This document shows, piece after piece, positions 42,289 through 53,068 of a DNA stretch of 64,000 nt. The translations under genes were made by a program, and so were the position numbers. A model generated the notes under the pieces. That model was not told where the DNA came from and did not search any database. It saw nothing but the letters and a program-made list of their open reading frames with translations. Within the stretch, counting starts at the first letter, position 1; each line of letters opens with the position of its first letter. Source of the DNA: Alectoria sarmentosa (Eukaryota > Ascomycota > Lecanoromycetes > Lecanorales > Parmeliaceae); NCBI GenBank assembly GCA_009733775.1, contig WOGZ01000070.1, positions 62,001 to 126,000 on the forward strand, in the 5' to 3' direction.

Positions 42289-44960
42289 ATGGCTACCGCA
42301 GCAGTGCAAGTACCATCCTACAATCGCCTCGAGCCAGGTTCAAATCAATTGAAGCCGGCAACATACCCTGCAACAAATGATCCACCCAAAGCCGATGTCC
42401 ACAAGATTGCATCGGAATGGGCTGCATCGTTGAATGAGGCTCTCTCGAGCCAAGATTACGACAACATCAAGCAGCTTTTCCTGCAAGGCTCTTGCTGGCG
42501 TGACCAGCTTGCCCTCTCCTGGGATTACCATACTTTCAACGGACCCGAGAAGATTATCTCGTTCCTTAGATCCTCCCCTCACGGCAGCCGTATCAAGTCC
42601 ATTAGCATTGACGACAGTAGTACTCTGCACTCGCCTCATGTGGCTGCCGCGGACTTTGATGGCAAAGTCAACGGTGTGGGGTCATTTCTTAAAATCGAGA
42701 CCGATGTCGGTAAGGGACCAGGCATCGTCAGACTGTTGCAAGACCAGCAAGACGGTGGGAGTTGGAAGGCTTTCACACTCTTCACGACAATGCATGAGTT
42801 GAAGGGTCATGAGGAAACAGTGCGTGGGAACAGGCCAAATGGAGTTGCCCATGGCGGCAAGCCGGGGCGAAAGAACTGGCAGGAGAGGAGGACGGCAACG
42901 GAGAACTTCGACGGTGATATGGAGCCTACAGTCCTCATCCTGGGTACCGAAACCTTGCATATTGCTTTAGGCAAATCTGGCTGACGAAGCTATGGAACAG
43001 GGGCCGGACAAGGAGGCTTGAGTACGTACATTTCGGACTGAATACTTCCTATTTGGCAGCAAATTGGGGGCTACCTACCGCCTTTCGTGAGAAGAAAGCC
43101 CCTTCACTCTCTAGGACTTTTGGGTGAAATGCCGGTTTTAGGCAGCCAAAGGACCTTTCTCCTATCTCAACTTGTCTCATTTCTCGGGATATTTGCCCCA
43201 AAGAGCGACGCTGACCCCGAAAATTGCGTAGCCTCTGCAGCACGTCTTCACCAATTGGGCGTTCCAACCTTAATCATCGACCGCAACCCTCGTGTTGGAG
43301 ACAATTGGCGAAACAGGTAGGCTCCTCGTAAGGGCATTTCAATGTTGCCGCTGACAGCTAAACAGGTATCATCAACTTGTCCTACACGATCCTGTTTGGT
43401 ATGGTACGTACACTCCGGAGATGACCCTTCTTGTTTGGTACTAAAAATGAGCCGCAAGACATGTCTCGGGAGTAAAATCACCTTTTCTACTCGAGACCTG
43501 TCTTGCGACTCGATAATCTCCCTTGAAGAAGCAATGCTGACCCCGAAATGTGCGTAGACCATCTACCTTACGTCCCCTTCCCTTCACACTGGCCGGTCTT
43601 TACGCCCAAGGACAAGCTTGCGGAGTGGTTCGAGTCCTACGCCAAGTTGCTTGAATTGAATGTATGGACCCAAACCAACCTCGAGTCAGCAAGTTGGGAT
43701 GGCAGCAAGCGACAATGGACCGTAAATCTTGAGCGTAAAAAGGCGGACGGTACCACCGAAAAGCGCACTCTCCACCCTCGCCATGTCATTCAGGCTACTG
43801 GTCACAGCGGCGAGATGTCCTTCCCTCAAATCAAGGGCATGGAGGACTTCAGAGGGGACCGTCTCTGCCACTCCAGTCAGTTCAAAGGTGCCAACCCGGA
43901 CTCAAAGGGCAAGAAAGCGATCGTTGTGGGTTGCTGCAATTCCGGCCATGACATTGCACAGGATTTCTACGAGCATGGCTATGATGTCACTGTTGTTCAG
44001 CGATCATCTACGTATGTTATGTCATCGAAAGAAGGCCTCGATGTGCTGCTGGCTGGGCTCTACGAAGAAGGTGGTCCTGATACGGAAGACGCAGACCTAA
44101 TGTTCATGAGCATTCCAAACGCCATGCTGAAACGAATGCACGTTGACGCTACTAAGGAGATCGCACGGAGAGACGCCGACCTGCTTGCCGGGCTCCAAAA
44201 GGCAGGCTTCAAGCTTGACAATGGACCTGATGATGCAGGCTTCTTCATGAAGTATTTCCAACGTGGAGGCGGGTACTACATCGACGTTGGAGCGAGTCAA
44301 CTTATCATTGATGGCAAGATCAAAGTCAAGCAAGGCCAAGAGATCATAGAAGTCAAGCCGCATGGCTTGCTATTCGCTGATGGCTCCGAATTGGAGGCTG
44401 ATGAGATTGTTTTCGCAACAGGTTATCTAAACATGAGGGGAACTGCCAGAAAGATCTTTGGAGACGACGTACGTACATTTCGGAGGTGATCCTCCTTATT
44501 TGGTATCGAGATTGAGTCACAAGACATATTTCGGAAGCAGGCCGACCTTTTCTACTCCTAAGACCTGTCTTGCAACCCGATTTTCTTTGGAGAAGCAACG
44601 CTGATTCCGAAATGTGTGTAGATTGCTGATCAAGTGAAAGATGTATGGGGCTTCGACGAGGAGGGTGAGTTGCGAACCATGGTAAGTCTACTTCTGGAGC
44701 GATTCCTGCTTGGACTGTACCCCAATCTGAGTCCCGAGGCTCGTTTCAAAAGAATCGCACTCATCGGCCTTGAATTATGACTCCTTTTCCATCTCATAGA
44801 AGTTATGCTGACTCCGAAAACTTTGAAGTGGAGACGGACCGGCCATCCTGGCTTTTGGTTCTTCGGTGGCAACCTTGCTTTGTGCAGATACTTCTCACGT
44901 ATGCTAGCTTTACAGATCAAGGCTTTGGAGGCGGGAATCATGAAATACGAAGACCCGTAA
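42289..44960 (+). CDS. Flavin-containing monooxygenase with N-terminal NTF2-like domain
   Basis: Seven exons: 42289-42943, 43001-43021, 43232-43316, 43366-43403, 43558-44468, 44622-44681 and 44829-44960 (633 aa), with all phases matching. Residues about 45-185 look like an NTF2/SnoaL-type cone domain (KIASEWAASLNEALSSQDYD, LSWDYHTFNGPEKIISFL). The FAD-binding motif LGAGQGGL is at about 217-224, the NADPH-binding VVGCCNSGHDIAQ at about 387, and the FATGY motif near 551. This is the usual arrangement of fungal FMO/YUCCA-like proteins that oxygenate small lipophilic substrates; the substrate is unknown. Introns 2, 4 and 5 are copies of one repeated intron family and intron 6 is a decayed relative. 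Introns 1 and 3 are ordinary short introns. Exons 2-4 are tiny (21, 85 and 38 nt), chopped up by these insertions. Confidence 0.88.
43022..43231 (+). mobile_element. Introner-like element, FMO intron 2 (long variant)
   Basis: 210 nt, starting GTACGTACATTTCGGAC and ending GACCCCGAAAATTGCGTAG. The ends match the shorter family members, and the middle carries about 55 extra bases. It interrupts the codon right after the FAD glycine motif (A|CC). Confidence 0.82.
43404..43557 (+). mobile_element. Introner-like element, FMO intron 4
   Basis: 154 nt from GTACGTACACTCCGGAG to GACCCCGAAATGTGCGTAG. It has an inner inverted repeat of 16 bp with one mismatch (43453-43468 CGCAAGACATGTCTCG against 43492-43507 CGAGACCTGTCTTGCG, 23-nt loop). 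The splice joins G|AC (Asp) and restores the frame. Confidence 0.88.
44469..44621 (+). mobile_element. Introner-like element, FMO intron 5
   Basis: 153 nt from GTACGTACATTTCGGAG to GATTCCGAAATGTGTGTAG. The termini form a perfect 10-bp inverted repeat, ACATTTCGGA (44475-44484) and TCCGAAATGT (44606-44615). The inside resembles FMO intron 4, with shared CTTTTCTACTC and GACCTGTCTTGC. Confidence 0.9.
44682..44828 (+). mobile_element. Decayed introner-like element, FMO intron 6
   Basis: 147 nt. The 3' end keeps the family signature (ATGCTGACTCCGAAAA), but the 5' end now has a conventional GTAAGT donor, and the body matches only weakly (GAGTCCCGAGGCTCG). I read it as an older, diverged member of the same family; it could also be an ordinary intron that converged by chance at the 3' end. 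Confidence 0.55.
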
Positions 44961-46261
44961 AGGGTTGAGGCGGATTGCACTCTATCACCTGGCCAAGTGA
45001 TACTTTTCAGAAGCTTCGTATTCAGAAGCTGTGCCTTGAGAATTTATTGAATGTTGCATCTCGCATCTTTGAGCGAATCCTGTAATTACCTGTAAATATA
45101 TCATAAATAGCTCGAGGATGAGTCAACAAACCCTAAGATACACAATAGATCTTATCGGAGATCCGAAATATGAGCAACAAATCACAAAGATGAATCATGC
45201 GCTTTTATGCAGGTGTACTGCGACTGAACGTCACTTGCATATCACACCACCATTCTCAGGCCTTAATCTCTCAAAATAAGGCAAAAACGTCTCTGTTTTT
45301 CTTACATTCATTCTTCTCATAAAAACTCGATGGGTTTGGGAAAGGGGAAGTCAGGAAATGAAAAGCAAACAATGACCTGGTGATGCCCTTACAAGCAGAC
45401 GATTGGGTGAGACTGTTTGCCGTTACTTCGCCTAGTGCGTCTACGACAATTCGCAGTTGAAGCTGAAGCTTCACAGGGACGCGACGGGCTGGTGGGCTGG
45501 GGCGAAAACATAATATGGCTCGCTGTCGTCTGAGCTCCAGCAATGAGCAAAGGAGATCAAAATTGACGGCGTGAAAAGAGGTACGCGGTCATCAGGGTGT
45601 TTCTCTTGCCTCCCCCGAGAGACCCAGTCGGCGGCCAGGAGCAACGTGGCAACGCCTTCCCCAAGGGTCAATGCTTCCGTGATGGTAGAGGATGTTTGAA
45701 TGCTCCAAAACAAAGACAGACTCTTCGTAGATGACTCATAACACTGATAAAGCCAGCTGATGACTGTGTTGTAAAGAACGAAATCTTTTGTCGTTGTACT
45801 TCTTGTATAAGGAGCTAAATACACTAAACCGTATTTGCCACTAGCCGTATAGCGGCTCGCCTGCGAGCAATCTCCCTGACAAAGATTTCAGATATTTTCT
45901 CTCACAATATCTTTCACGACAAACAACCACTCATCACACATTCCACCATATCCAGCGAGTCCTATTGGATGTACGCGGATACCTGAGGATACTAACAGCA
46001 TCTTCTAATATCACCACTCGCGCTTGCTGAGTCCACACTCCTTACACCGGTCTAGGGTTGCACGCCTGACCAGGCTCTGCTTCCTGAGCGAAGAAAACCG
46101 ACCAGTCGACACTTTCTTCAGTCACCGACACCCATAAATCTCCACTCCCGTTTACTTCGATACCGGATTTGACATTCGGGAGTACTCTTGAATTTTGTGT
46201 TGGAGCCAGGAAATCTTGATACGACACCCTTTAATACTACAGAAACTTCACCAAAATCTCG
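44961..46261. other. Intergenic region FMO / eIF4G
   Basis: 1.3 kb in tandem orientation. Frames on the minus strand (for example 45471-45824, 117 codons) exist, but I cannot support them as genes. The last 350 bases, rich in CACA/TCAC words, probably include the eIF4G promoter and 5' UTR. Confidence 0.45.
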
Positions 46262-49200
46262 ATGACAAGCATTTCTCAGCCAGTCCTCCCACCGCAAGCA
46301 TCAAACAACGCACCACAGGCAGCGCCAGCACTTTCGCCATCGGCTTCGGCAAGCGGTAGAGCACCGCCTCAAACCGCGGGTACGGCTTCTGCCACTGCCA
46401 AGAACAGCTACGCCAGCGCGACCAAGAAGACCTTTTCGCCTCCTTCTGCGTCCGGCACGTCAACACCAGCAGCACCGGCAGTTCAGATACCTGCGCAACA
46501 TGGCAAACCTGACACCAGCTCACCGGTGAACGGCAGAGTGGCTATTCCGCCTGCTGTACCGACTGTTGGTGCATCAGCAATAGTCAATGGAAACACACCC
46601 ACAAGCTCCAACTCAGGGGTAGGCGATCATAGCCGCAAGCCTTCAGTCACAATCAGTGCCGCGGGCGCATCTGGATACATGCCAAATGGAGGTCCGGCAG
46701 CAGGAAAGCCAATAGGTGGGAGCAACATACAGTTTGGGTCTCATCCTGCAGATGCCTCGTCAGCCGCGCAAAACCCAACCCCACAGTCCAACCAGTCTAC
46801 GAATTCTTTGGCCGTCAATACTCCATCAAATCCACGAGTGACATCACCCCAAACATCGCCGTCACCAATTCCACAACCACCTGCAAGTGGTGGCGGCCGA
46901 CCCCCTTCTAGTCTGCACGGAAACAGCAGTAGCCTCAGCTTTGGCAACTTTGGTGGTGCTGAAGCAAATGTAAGTTTTTATTGCGTTCCGTTTGTGGCGC
47001 AGCTCATTGACAAGACGCAACAGCAAATGAGACCGCTTGGGGTACCACAAGGTCCTCTCGCGCCTGGCGCACAACCTAGTCACCTTCGTCGCGAGTCATC
47101 GCAATCGCAACACAGTGACATGAGCACTCATGCGATGCCTCCTGCCGGCAGAGGCGGATATCCTCCCCAAGGCGGCCGAGGAAGAGGTGGCTTTCAAGGC
47201 CAATATTCTCAGCAAAACGTGGGATATATCTCTGGACCTAATGCTAGGCCACCCCCGAGCCAGCCGCGAGCTAGTCAGAACATGACTCCATACCAGGGTT
47301 CGACTCGATCACTCGCACCTTTCCCGAATTCGCCACACCAAGGCGCTCGAAGTCCAGCTTTAGCGAATTCGCAGCCGGCTCACCCACAGCCTGGCCAGGT
47401 TCCAATGTCAAGCCCCCAAATGGGTGGACAACAACCATATGGCTATCCCAGTCAATATGGTGGATATCCCCCAAATATGGGACCCCCACAAGTAAATCCT
47501 CAATCTTCTTCATCTGCAAAGCGCAATTCTCCTAGACAGCAGCATTCAGGACCGAATCAGCGCTGGCATTCGAACAAGAATGCTGCTCCAATCCCCTTTG
47601 ATCTTTCCCCTGCCAACGGTCATTTTGAACAATTTCTGACATCGAGACAACAACAGGGTCAATATGGTTATGATCCAAATTTCATGACTTACTACAACAT
47701 GTACGGAATGCCTGGCATGCCTCAACAGCAAATGCCCCCAAGCTCTCCCCGACCTCCGCATCAGATGACTCAAGGTCCTCAACAACCGCAATACCACCCA
47801 GGCCAGTATAACAGCCAGCAGCAACCATCGCCAATGTCACGCACGTCCTCCGCAATTTCGCACAGTGATCGGCCCAGCTCAAGCATGGGTAGACCACAAG
47901 GAAGCTCGACTCCCGCAATGAACAACGTAGCTGCAGCTAGCCGTCACGCCAACAGCCCAGCGCCGAAGACCACAAACAACTTCCAGATTCCTCCAAAGAA
48001 GAAGAGCGCAGGCATTGTCATAAAAAATCCCAACAGTGGTGATGTCGTCACCTTTGAGAAATCCTCTGTTTCTCCTGCGCCCCCAAGCAAGTCCCCTGCC
48101 ATTTCTTCGACTCCAACTCCTCCCCCTCGTGAACCAAGTCACACTGATACTCCACAACCTCGAACCGAAAACAAGAGCATCAAAACCGATGACGAGAAGC
48201 GGAAAGAGATGAGAGATACGATTGCTAAGAAGATGGAGGCAGACAGAGCGGAAGAGCAGCGCAGAAAAAACGAAGAAGAGTCCAAGGCAGCTCAGGAGAA
48301 GAAGGATAGCGAAGACCAACTTCTCAAAGAAAAGGAGGAAGCCGACGCCAAACAACGAGAGGCTGCCGCGGCTCAAATGGTGGCCGAAGAGGCGCTGAAG
48401 AAAGACAAAGCTGAGGCCGAGGAGGCTGAGAAAGCTGCTGCCAAGGCGAAACTAGAGGCCGACGAAGCTGCTGAGAAGGCTCGCAAGGAACAAGAGCAAG
48501 AAGACGAATATGCTCGCATAGAGGCTGAATTTGCCGAGATGGAGCGTAAGGAAAAGGAAGCCGAGGAGAGATACGCAGCGAAGAAGAAGGCCGAAAAGGA
48601 GGAAGTTGCACGAAAAGAAGCCGAGGCTTTCAAGATGGCGGACGAAGAAATGAAGAGAGCAGAGCGAGAGGCTGAAGAGGCCGAAGAAGCTAGGTTGAAA
48701 GAGATTGAAAAATCCGAGGGTGACGACTCGCAGAAAGAGCGAGTGGACATGTTCGCACAACTTATGAAAGACGGCTCCGCAGTTCCCACCAGTGATGCTC
48801 CAGCTACTGCAGAAGAGACACCTGTTGACAGTGGTGTGAACACGCCTGCGTCAGACGCTCCAGCTTCTGTCGCTCCATCAAAACCAACAGCCACTGGTGG
48901 AAAGCAGAAGCCAACAGCGCTGAAGCTTGATACTGCTAAGCCTGTCGAGCCAGCCCAGCCTAGCGCCCAGCTTCTATCTCTGCGATCAGCTCGGCGACTA
49001 ATGTCTATCAACGATGTCTCATATCCTGCTCCTATCAACTCGCCTAACCCGGCATTGAACACGGGAGCACCAACGGGCAAGTTACGTTACAACAAGGAAT
49101 TCTTGTTGCAATTCCAAAGGGCCTTTGTCGAGAAGCCGTCCGAGAATTGGACGGAGAGGGTAAAGGAGACTGTTGGTGATACGTCAGAACCTTCATCTGC

Positions 49201-51193
49201 TCGTACTCCTGCACGAGGTGGAGGCGGCGCTGGTTCCATGATGACAGGACGACAACCCTCCAATAGAGCTCCGTTACCCCAAATGGGTGCCTTTGCTCAA
49301 GGTGGAAGGACTCTTCCTCCCAATACCACATCGTCACAGCGCTTCGAAGCAGCTAGTGCTAATCGCAGTGCACAAACAGCACGGCCAACCATGCAAAATC
49401 CATTGGCGAGTCTTGTCTCACGGAATCCTGGTGGTGGATTCCCTACGCCTGCGACCAGCACCAGGATGGACCGTACACCATCTTCCACGTCACTAAACCA
49501 TCCAAACTCGCCACGCAACGCTAGCCAACGTGGCGGTTCTCAACGTGGCAGTAGGGCAGCCACGCGACGAGAGGACCCTAAGGACAATAAAGCTATGCCA
49601 TTGACCGCTGGCGCTAATCTTAAGCCTATCGAGGTTACTGCTTCTGGCTGGAAGGCTCGCTCTGTCGGTGACAAAGCTACTGGCATGGCTGGACCAGCAC
49701 CAGGAGGTGATGGCCACCTGGCTCCAGACGTTGTACAGCGGAAGGTCAAGTCTAATCTCAACAAGATGACGCCAAACAACTTTGATAAGATTACAGTCCA
49801 GATCTTGGATATCAGCTCGCAATCCAAAGACGAGTCCGATGGTCGAACATTACGGCAGGTCATCCAGCTCACGTTCGAGAAAGCAACTGATGAAGCACAT
49901 TGGGCGGAGATGTACGCACAGTTCTGCAAGCGTATGCTTGAGTCTATGAGTCCCGAGATCAAGGATGAGAACATTCTTGACAAGAAAGGCGAAGTCGTAC
50001 ATGGTGGCGCGCTCTTCCGAAAATACTTGCTCAATCGCTGCCAAGAAGAATTCGAGCGTGGTTGGAAATTGGATCTCGGCGACAAGCCAGAAGGCGAGAC
50101 GGAAGAAGCAAAGATGTTGTCTGACGAATATTACAGAGAGGCTGCTGCCAAGCGACGCGGTCTGGGTCTCGTACGATTCATTGGTGAACTCTACAAGCTT
50201 GGCATGCTCACAGAACGCATCATGCATGAGTGTGTGAAGAAGCTTGTCGACTATGAGGGAATGCCAGACGAGGCTGAAGTGGAATCGCTCACCAACTTGT
50301 TGAGGACTATTGGCCAGCCCTTGGACAGCACCAACAATGGACCAAAAATGATGGATGCTTACTTCATGAAGATCAATGAGATGATTGTAATTGAGGGACT
50401 ACCAAGTCGATTGAGGTTCATGCTTATGGATATTGTCGATCTCCGCAAGAAGAGCTGGCACTCCAAAGGTGGTGTTCTCAAGGGCCCTACGACACTCGAA
50501 GAAGTACGAGCTCAAGTAAGTTTCTCGGCTATTATACCTCTCGGACTTGACTAATACTCCTCTAGGCTGTTCAAGCAGAACGCGAGAAGGAGATGCAACG
50601 CCAGCAAGATTCTCGAAGGGGAGGAGGTGGCAGTGGCCGCCCACCCGTAGGCCGCGGCGACGCCCGAAACTTCTCAGGTGGAGGTCAGTATGGCATGATG
50701 CCACCACCAGACTACCACAAGAACACTGTCGGCATGGATGATCTTCGAAGACTGGGTAGCAGAGGCGGTTCTCGACAAGTCAGCTCTCAAGGCCAACCTA
50801 CTTTTGGTCCTACTTCCATGTTCGGTGGGCCAAGGGGATCGAACACTCGGAGACCAGGAATGGCTGGTGCTCAGAAAGACGACTCTGGTGCGTCAAGTCG
50901 GACAGGTACGCCGCCAGCGCAGAAGGAGAAGAGGGAAAAGGAAGAGAAGGAAGCCGCAAAATCTGCGAATACGTTCAGGTAATTCGCATCAGCTCTACGT
51001 CTATTCACTGAATAGCATCTAACCTCGTTGTAGTGCTCTCGCAGGATTAGAGTCCTCAGAAGCCGCCGACCCAGCCTCTTCCCCGTCCACCTCGCCACCA
51101 ACCGCCAATGCTCAACCAATTGAGCGCCAACGAGCCAAGTCACCCAAGGACCCAAAATCGGCAGAAGGCGGCAAGGATGTCGAAACATCATGA
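46262..51193 (+). CDS. Translation initiation factor eIF4G
   Basis: The scaffold of the cap-binding complex, bridging eIF4E, eIF4A, PABP and eIF3. Exons are 46262-46969, 47024-50515, 50566-50978 and 51034-51193 (about 1590 aa). The N-terminal ~550 residues are Gln/Pro/Ser/Gly-rich. A long charged helix (about 625-810; EAEEAEKAAAKAKLEADEAA-type repeats) follows. The MIF4G domain runs from about 1140 (NKMTPNNFDKITVQILDIS) through KDENILDKKGEVVHGGALFR to about 1385. A Gly/Arg-rich tail with DLRRLGSRGGSRQ ends the protein. The first intron (46970-47023, 54 nt) is my inference: it has a GTAAGT donor and a CAACAG acceptor, contains no stop, and is a multiple of three, so retention would add 18 aa of hydrophobic sequence. 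No DFP-type MA3 domain is present, as in other fungi. Confidence 0.92.
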
Positions 51194-53068
51194 GTGGCTC
51201 CCAGCTTCTCAAATCTCCACCAAATCTCCAACATTGGCATAACGGCCGCCACATCGACTCCCACTCACTACCTTCAGCCACAATTCGAGCCCTCAACGAT
51301 ACCAGCATTTGCACCACTTCGATCGACTGTTTTAAAAGTTCCTTCTTTCATACTACTGTCGGGCATCGATTCACAGGCGCTCAACAAATAGAAGGAAGGA
51401 TCTTGCATCTTGCATATCGGTACACGAGCCTCGTGGCTCCTGGCTGCTCAGTGAAAGAGCTTCCAGCTCTCAAATTCCCTCTTTCTACGATTCGAGCTGG
51501 GGAGCATCAGCAAGCTCACCCAACGATCCCACCCTCTTCGAAACACTCACCTGCTCGTGGGGATGATAGCGACTGCTTGACACAGCACGGCAACAACAAA
51601 GGCAAGTTCAGCTCCGGGTGGATAGGGAGGGCCAAAGGGCATCAGGAATTCAATTCAATCGATTTGCGCAGGGTTGTTGCATTGCAGGTTGGCGATGATT
51701 CATGCATGTTTTACTTACCACACCAACATAACGGTAACCTCCTTTTAATCATGCTTGTCATAGTGCCTGCGGGCGTTGGAGTGGAGAATGCAAACATACT
51801 TTTTCAGTTTCAGAATATCAATGCCATGATCAGTGAAGCATGTTTATTGACACTAGAACAGATCTTAGGGACGTGTAATGATTGTCGGAAGTGAGTAGCG
51901 AAAGGGAAAGAATGTATGGCAGAATAAGAGCTATATATTTCACCGCTCGAGGGAAGTAATGCCCTCGGGGGGATGTGGCATAATGTTTCCACGTTCGGGT
52001 TTTCGTAGGGTGGGTTCCGGACAATTACATAGGTAGTTCAAGGTCCCGGGCTTCTTGGTATTCATGATCGTGTTGATAAGTTCGAGTTGGACTATGTGAG
52101 AGTCTTCTTTCGTTTTTGTTGTGACGGGCAATTTGCAAGGGTACCACCGCCGTACCCCGTCCTCTTTATTTATCGACACTGTACGAGTAAAGCTGAGACT
52201 TGCAGAAGCACAGACTGTGCTAATGGAAATCAATTTACGAGAGGCGACTTGTAACAAGTCAGCGGTCATTTCATCGCCGGTATAAAATCCGTTTACTGGA
52301 GTTTTCATAGGGTATGGGCCCGGACACAACAGTAGCCAGCCTGTGCTTTTTGCTTTTTGGATGGGTTTGAACCTGTCTGTGGCCGTTCTTCTAATTTTCG
52401 TTGCGAGTGCGGGTAGTGAGGATGGGGAAGTCGTCTCCATTTACCAGGCGGTCTATCAAAAAAGGAGCCTTATCACATCTATTTTTGGGTATGAACCCGG
52501 AATCATTGTTATTGATCAACGAAATGCCCCAGATGGAAGGCTAGACGGCCCAAATATTCACTCATTGACGCTGCTCTAGTCGAAATCTTGAGGATTTGCA
52601 CCTCTTTAAATGTCACTTTTCCCGACGCCTTGCCTGGGACGGAGACGGGTCGTAGGTAGATGATAGTGGCAATATTCGGGAGTTGAGGGACCATCAGCAG
52701 AACGCTTTCATCGTAAGGTCCAAATACTGGTCGAGGTCAAAGTCAACAGTAGATGCAGCTAGGTCACATTGAAGGTATAAATCCGTTGTGGCGTTGGCTA
52801 CGAAGCTAGGCCTCACTTGAAATCAGCGCTTGGCGAGTCAATTTGTGCCAGCTTGGTTTTGCTTATGCTATGCTTGCTGTCTATCCACGGGTGTAGCCAA
52901 AGGCTTAGATGCATAGGCAACGGCAACAGCGCTGGTCCTTGGAATACAACGCTTTGTTGTGGCGGCCCAACCTTGAATCTAGCTTCGAGCTGACAAGGCA
53001 TCGTGGGAAATGACTTTTGGGGATATCACGCTCAAACATGCTGCTATACGCTGATGTATATGCTCTAA
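51194..53068. other. Convergent intergenic region eIF4G / RRM protein
   Basis: 1.9 kb between two 3' ends. Open frames such as 51190-51894 (+) and 51940-52440 (-, 166 codons) have no recognisable domain, and I do not call them. No repeat was seen. Confidence 0.45.

Noticed and set aside
45471..45824. 117-codon minus-strand frame between FMO and eIF4G
   Set aside because: Some protein-like stretches, but no start context, homology or splice evidence to separate it from chance.
48373..49080. Long minus-strand frame inside eIF4G
   Set aside because: Antisense shadow of the charged-helix coding region; Ser/Ala/Phe richness is the reverse reading of GAA/GCT/AAG codons.
51190..51894. 234-codon plus-strand frame after eIF4G
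   Set aside because: It starts inside the last eIF4G codons, has no recognisable domain and low-complexity-free but random-looking composition; more likely 3' UTR.
51940..52440. 166-codon minus-strand frame
   Set aside because: No conserved motif, no clear promoter or intron context; kept as a possibility but not supported as a gene.
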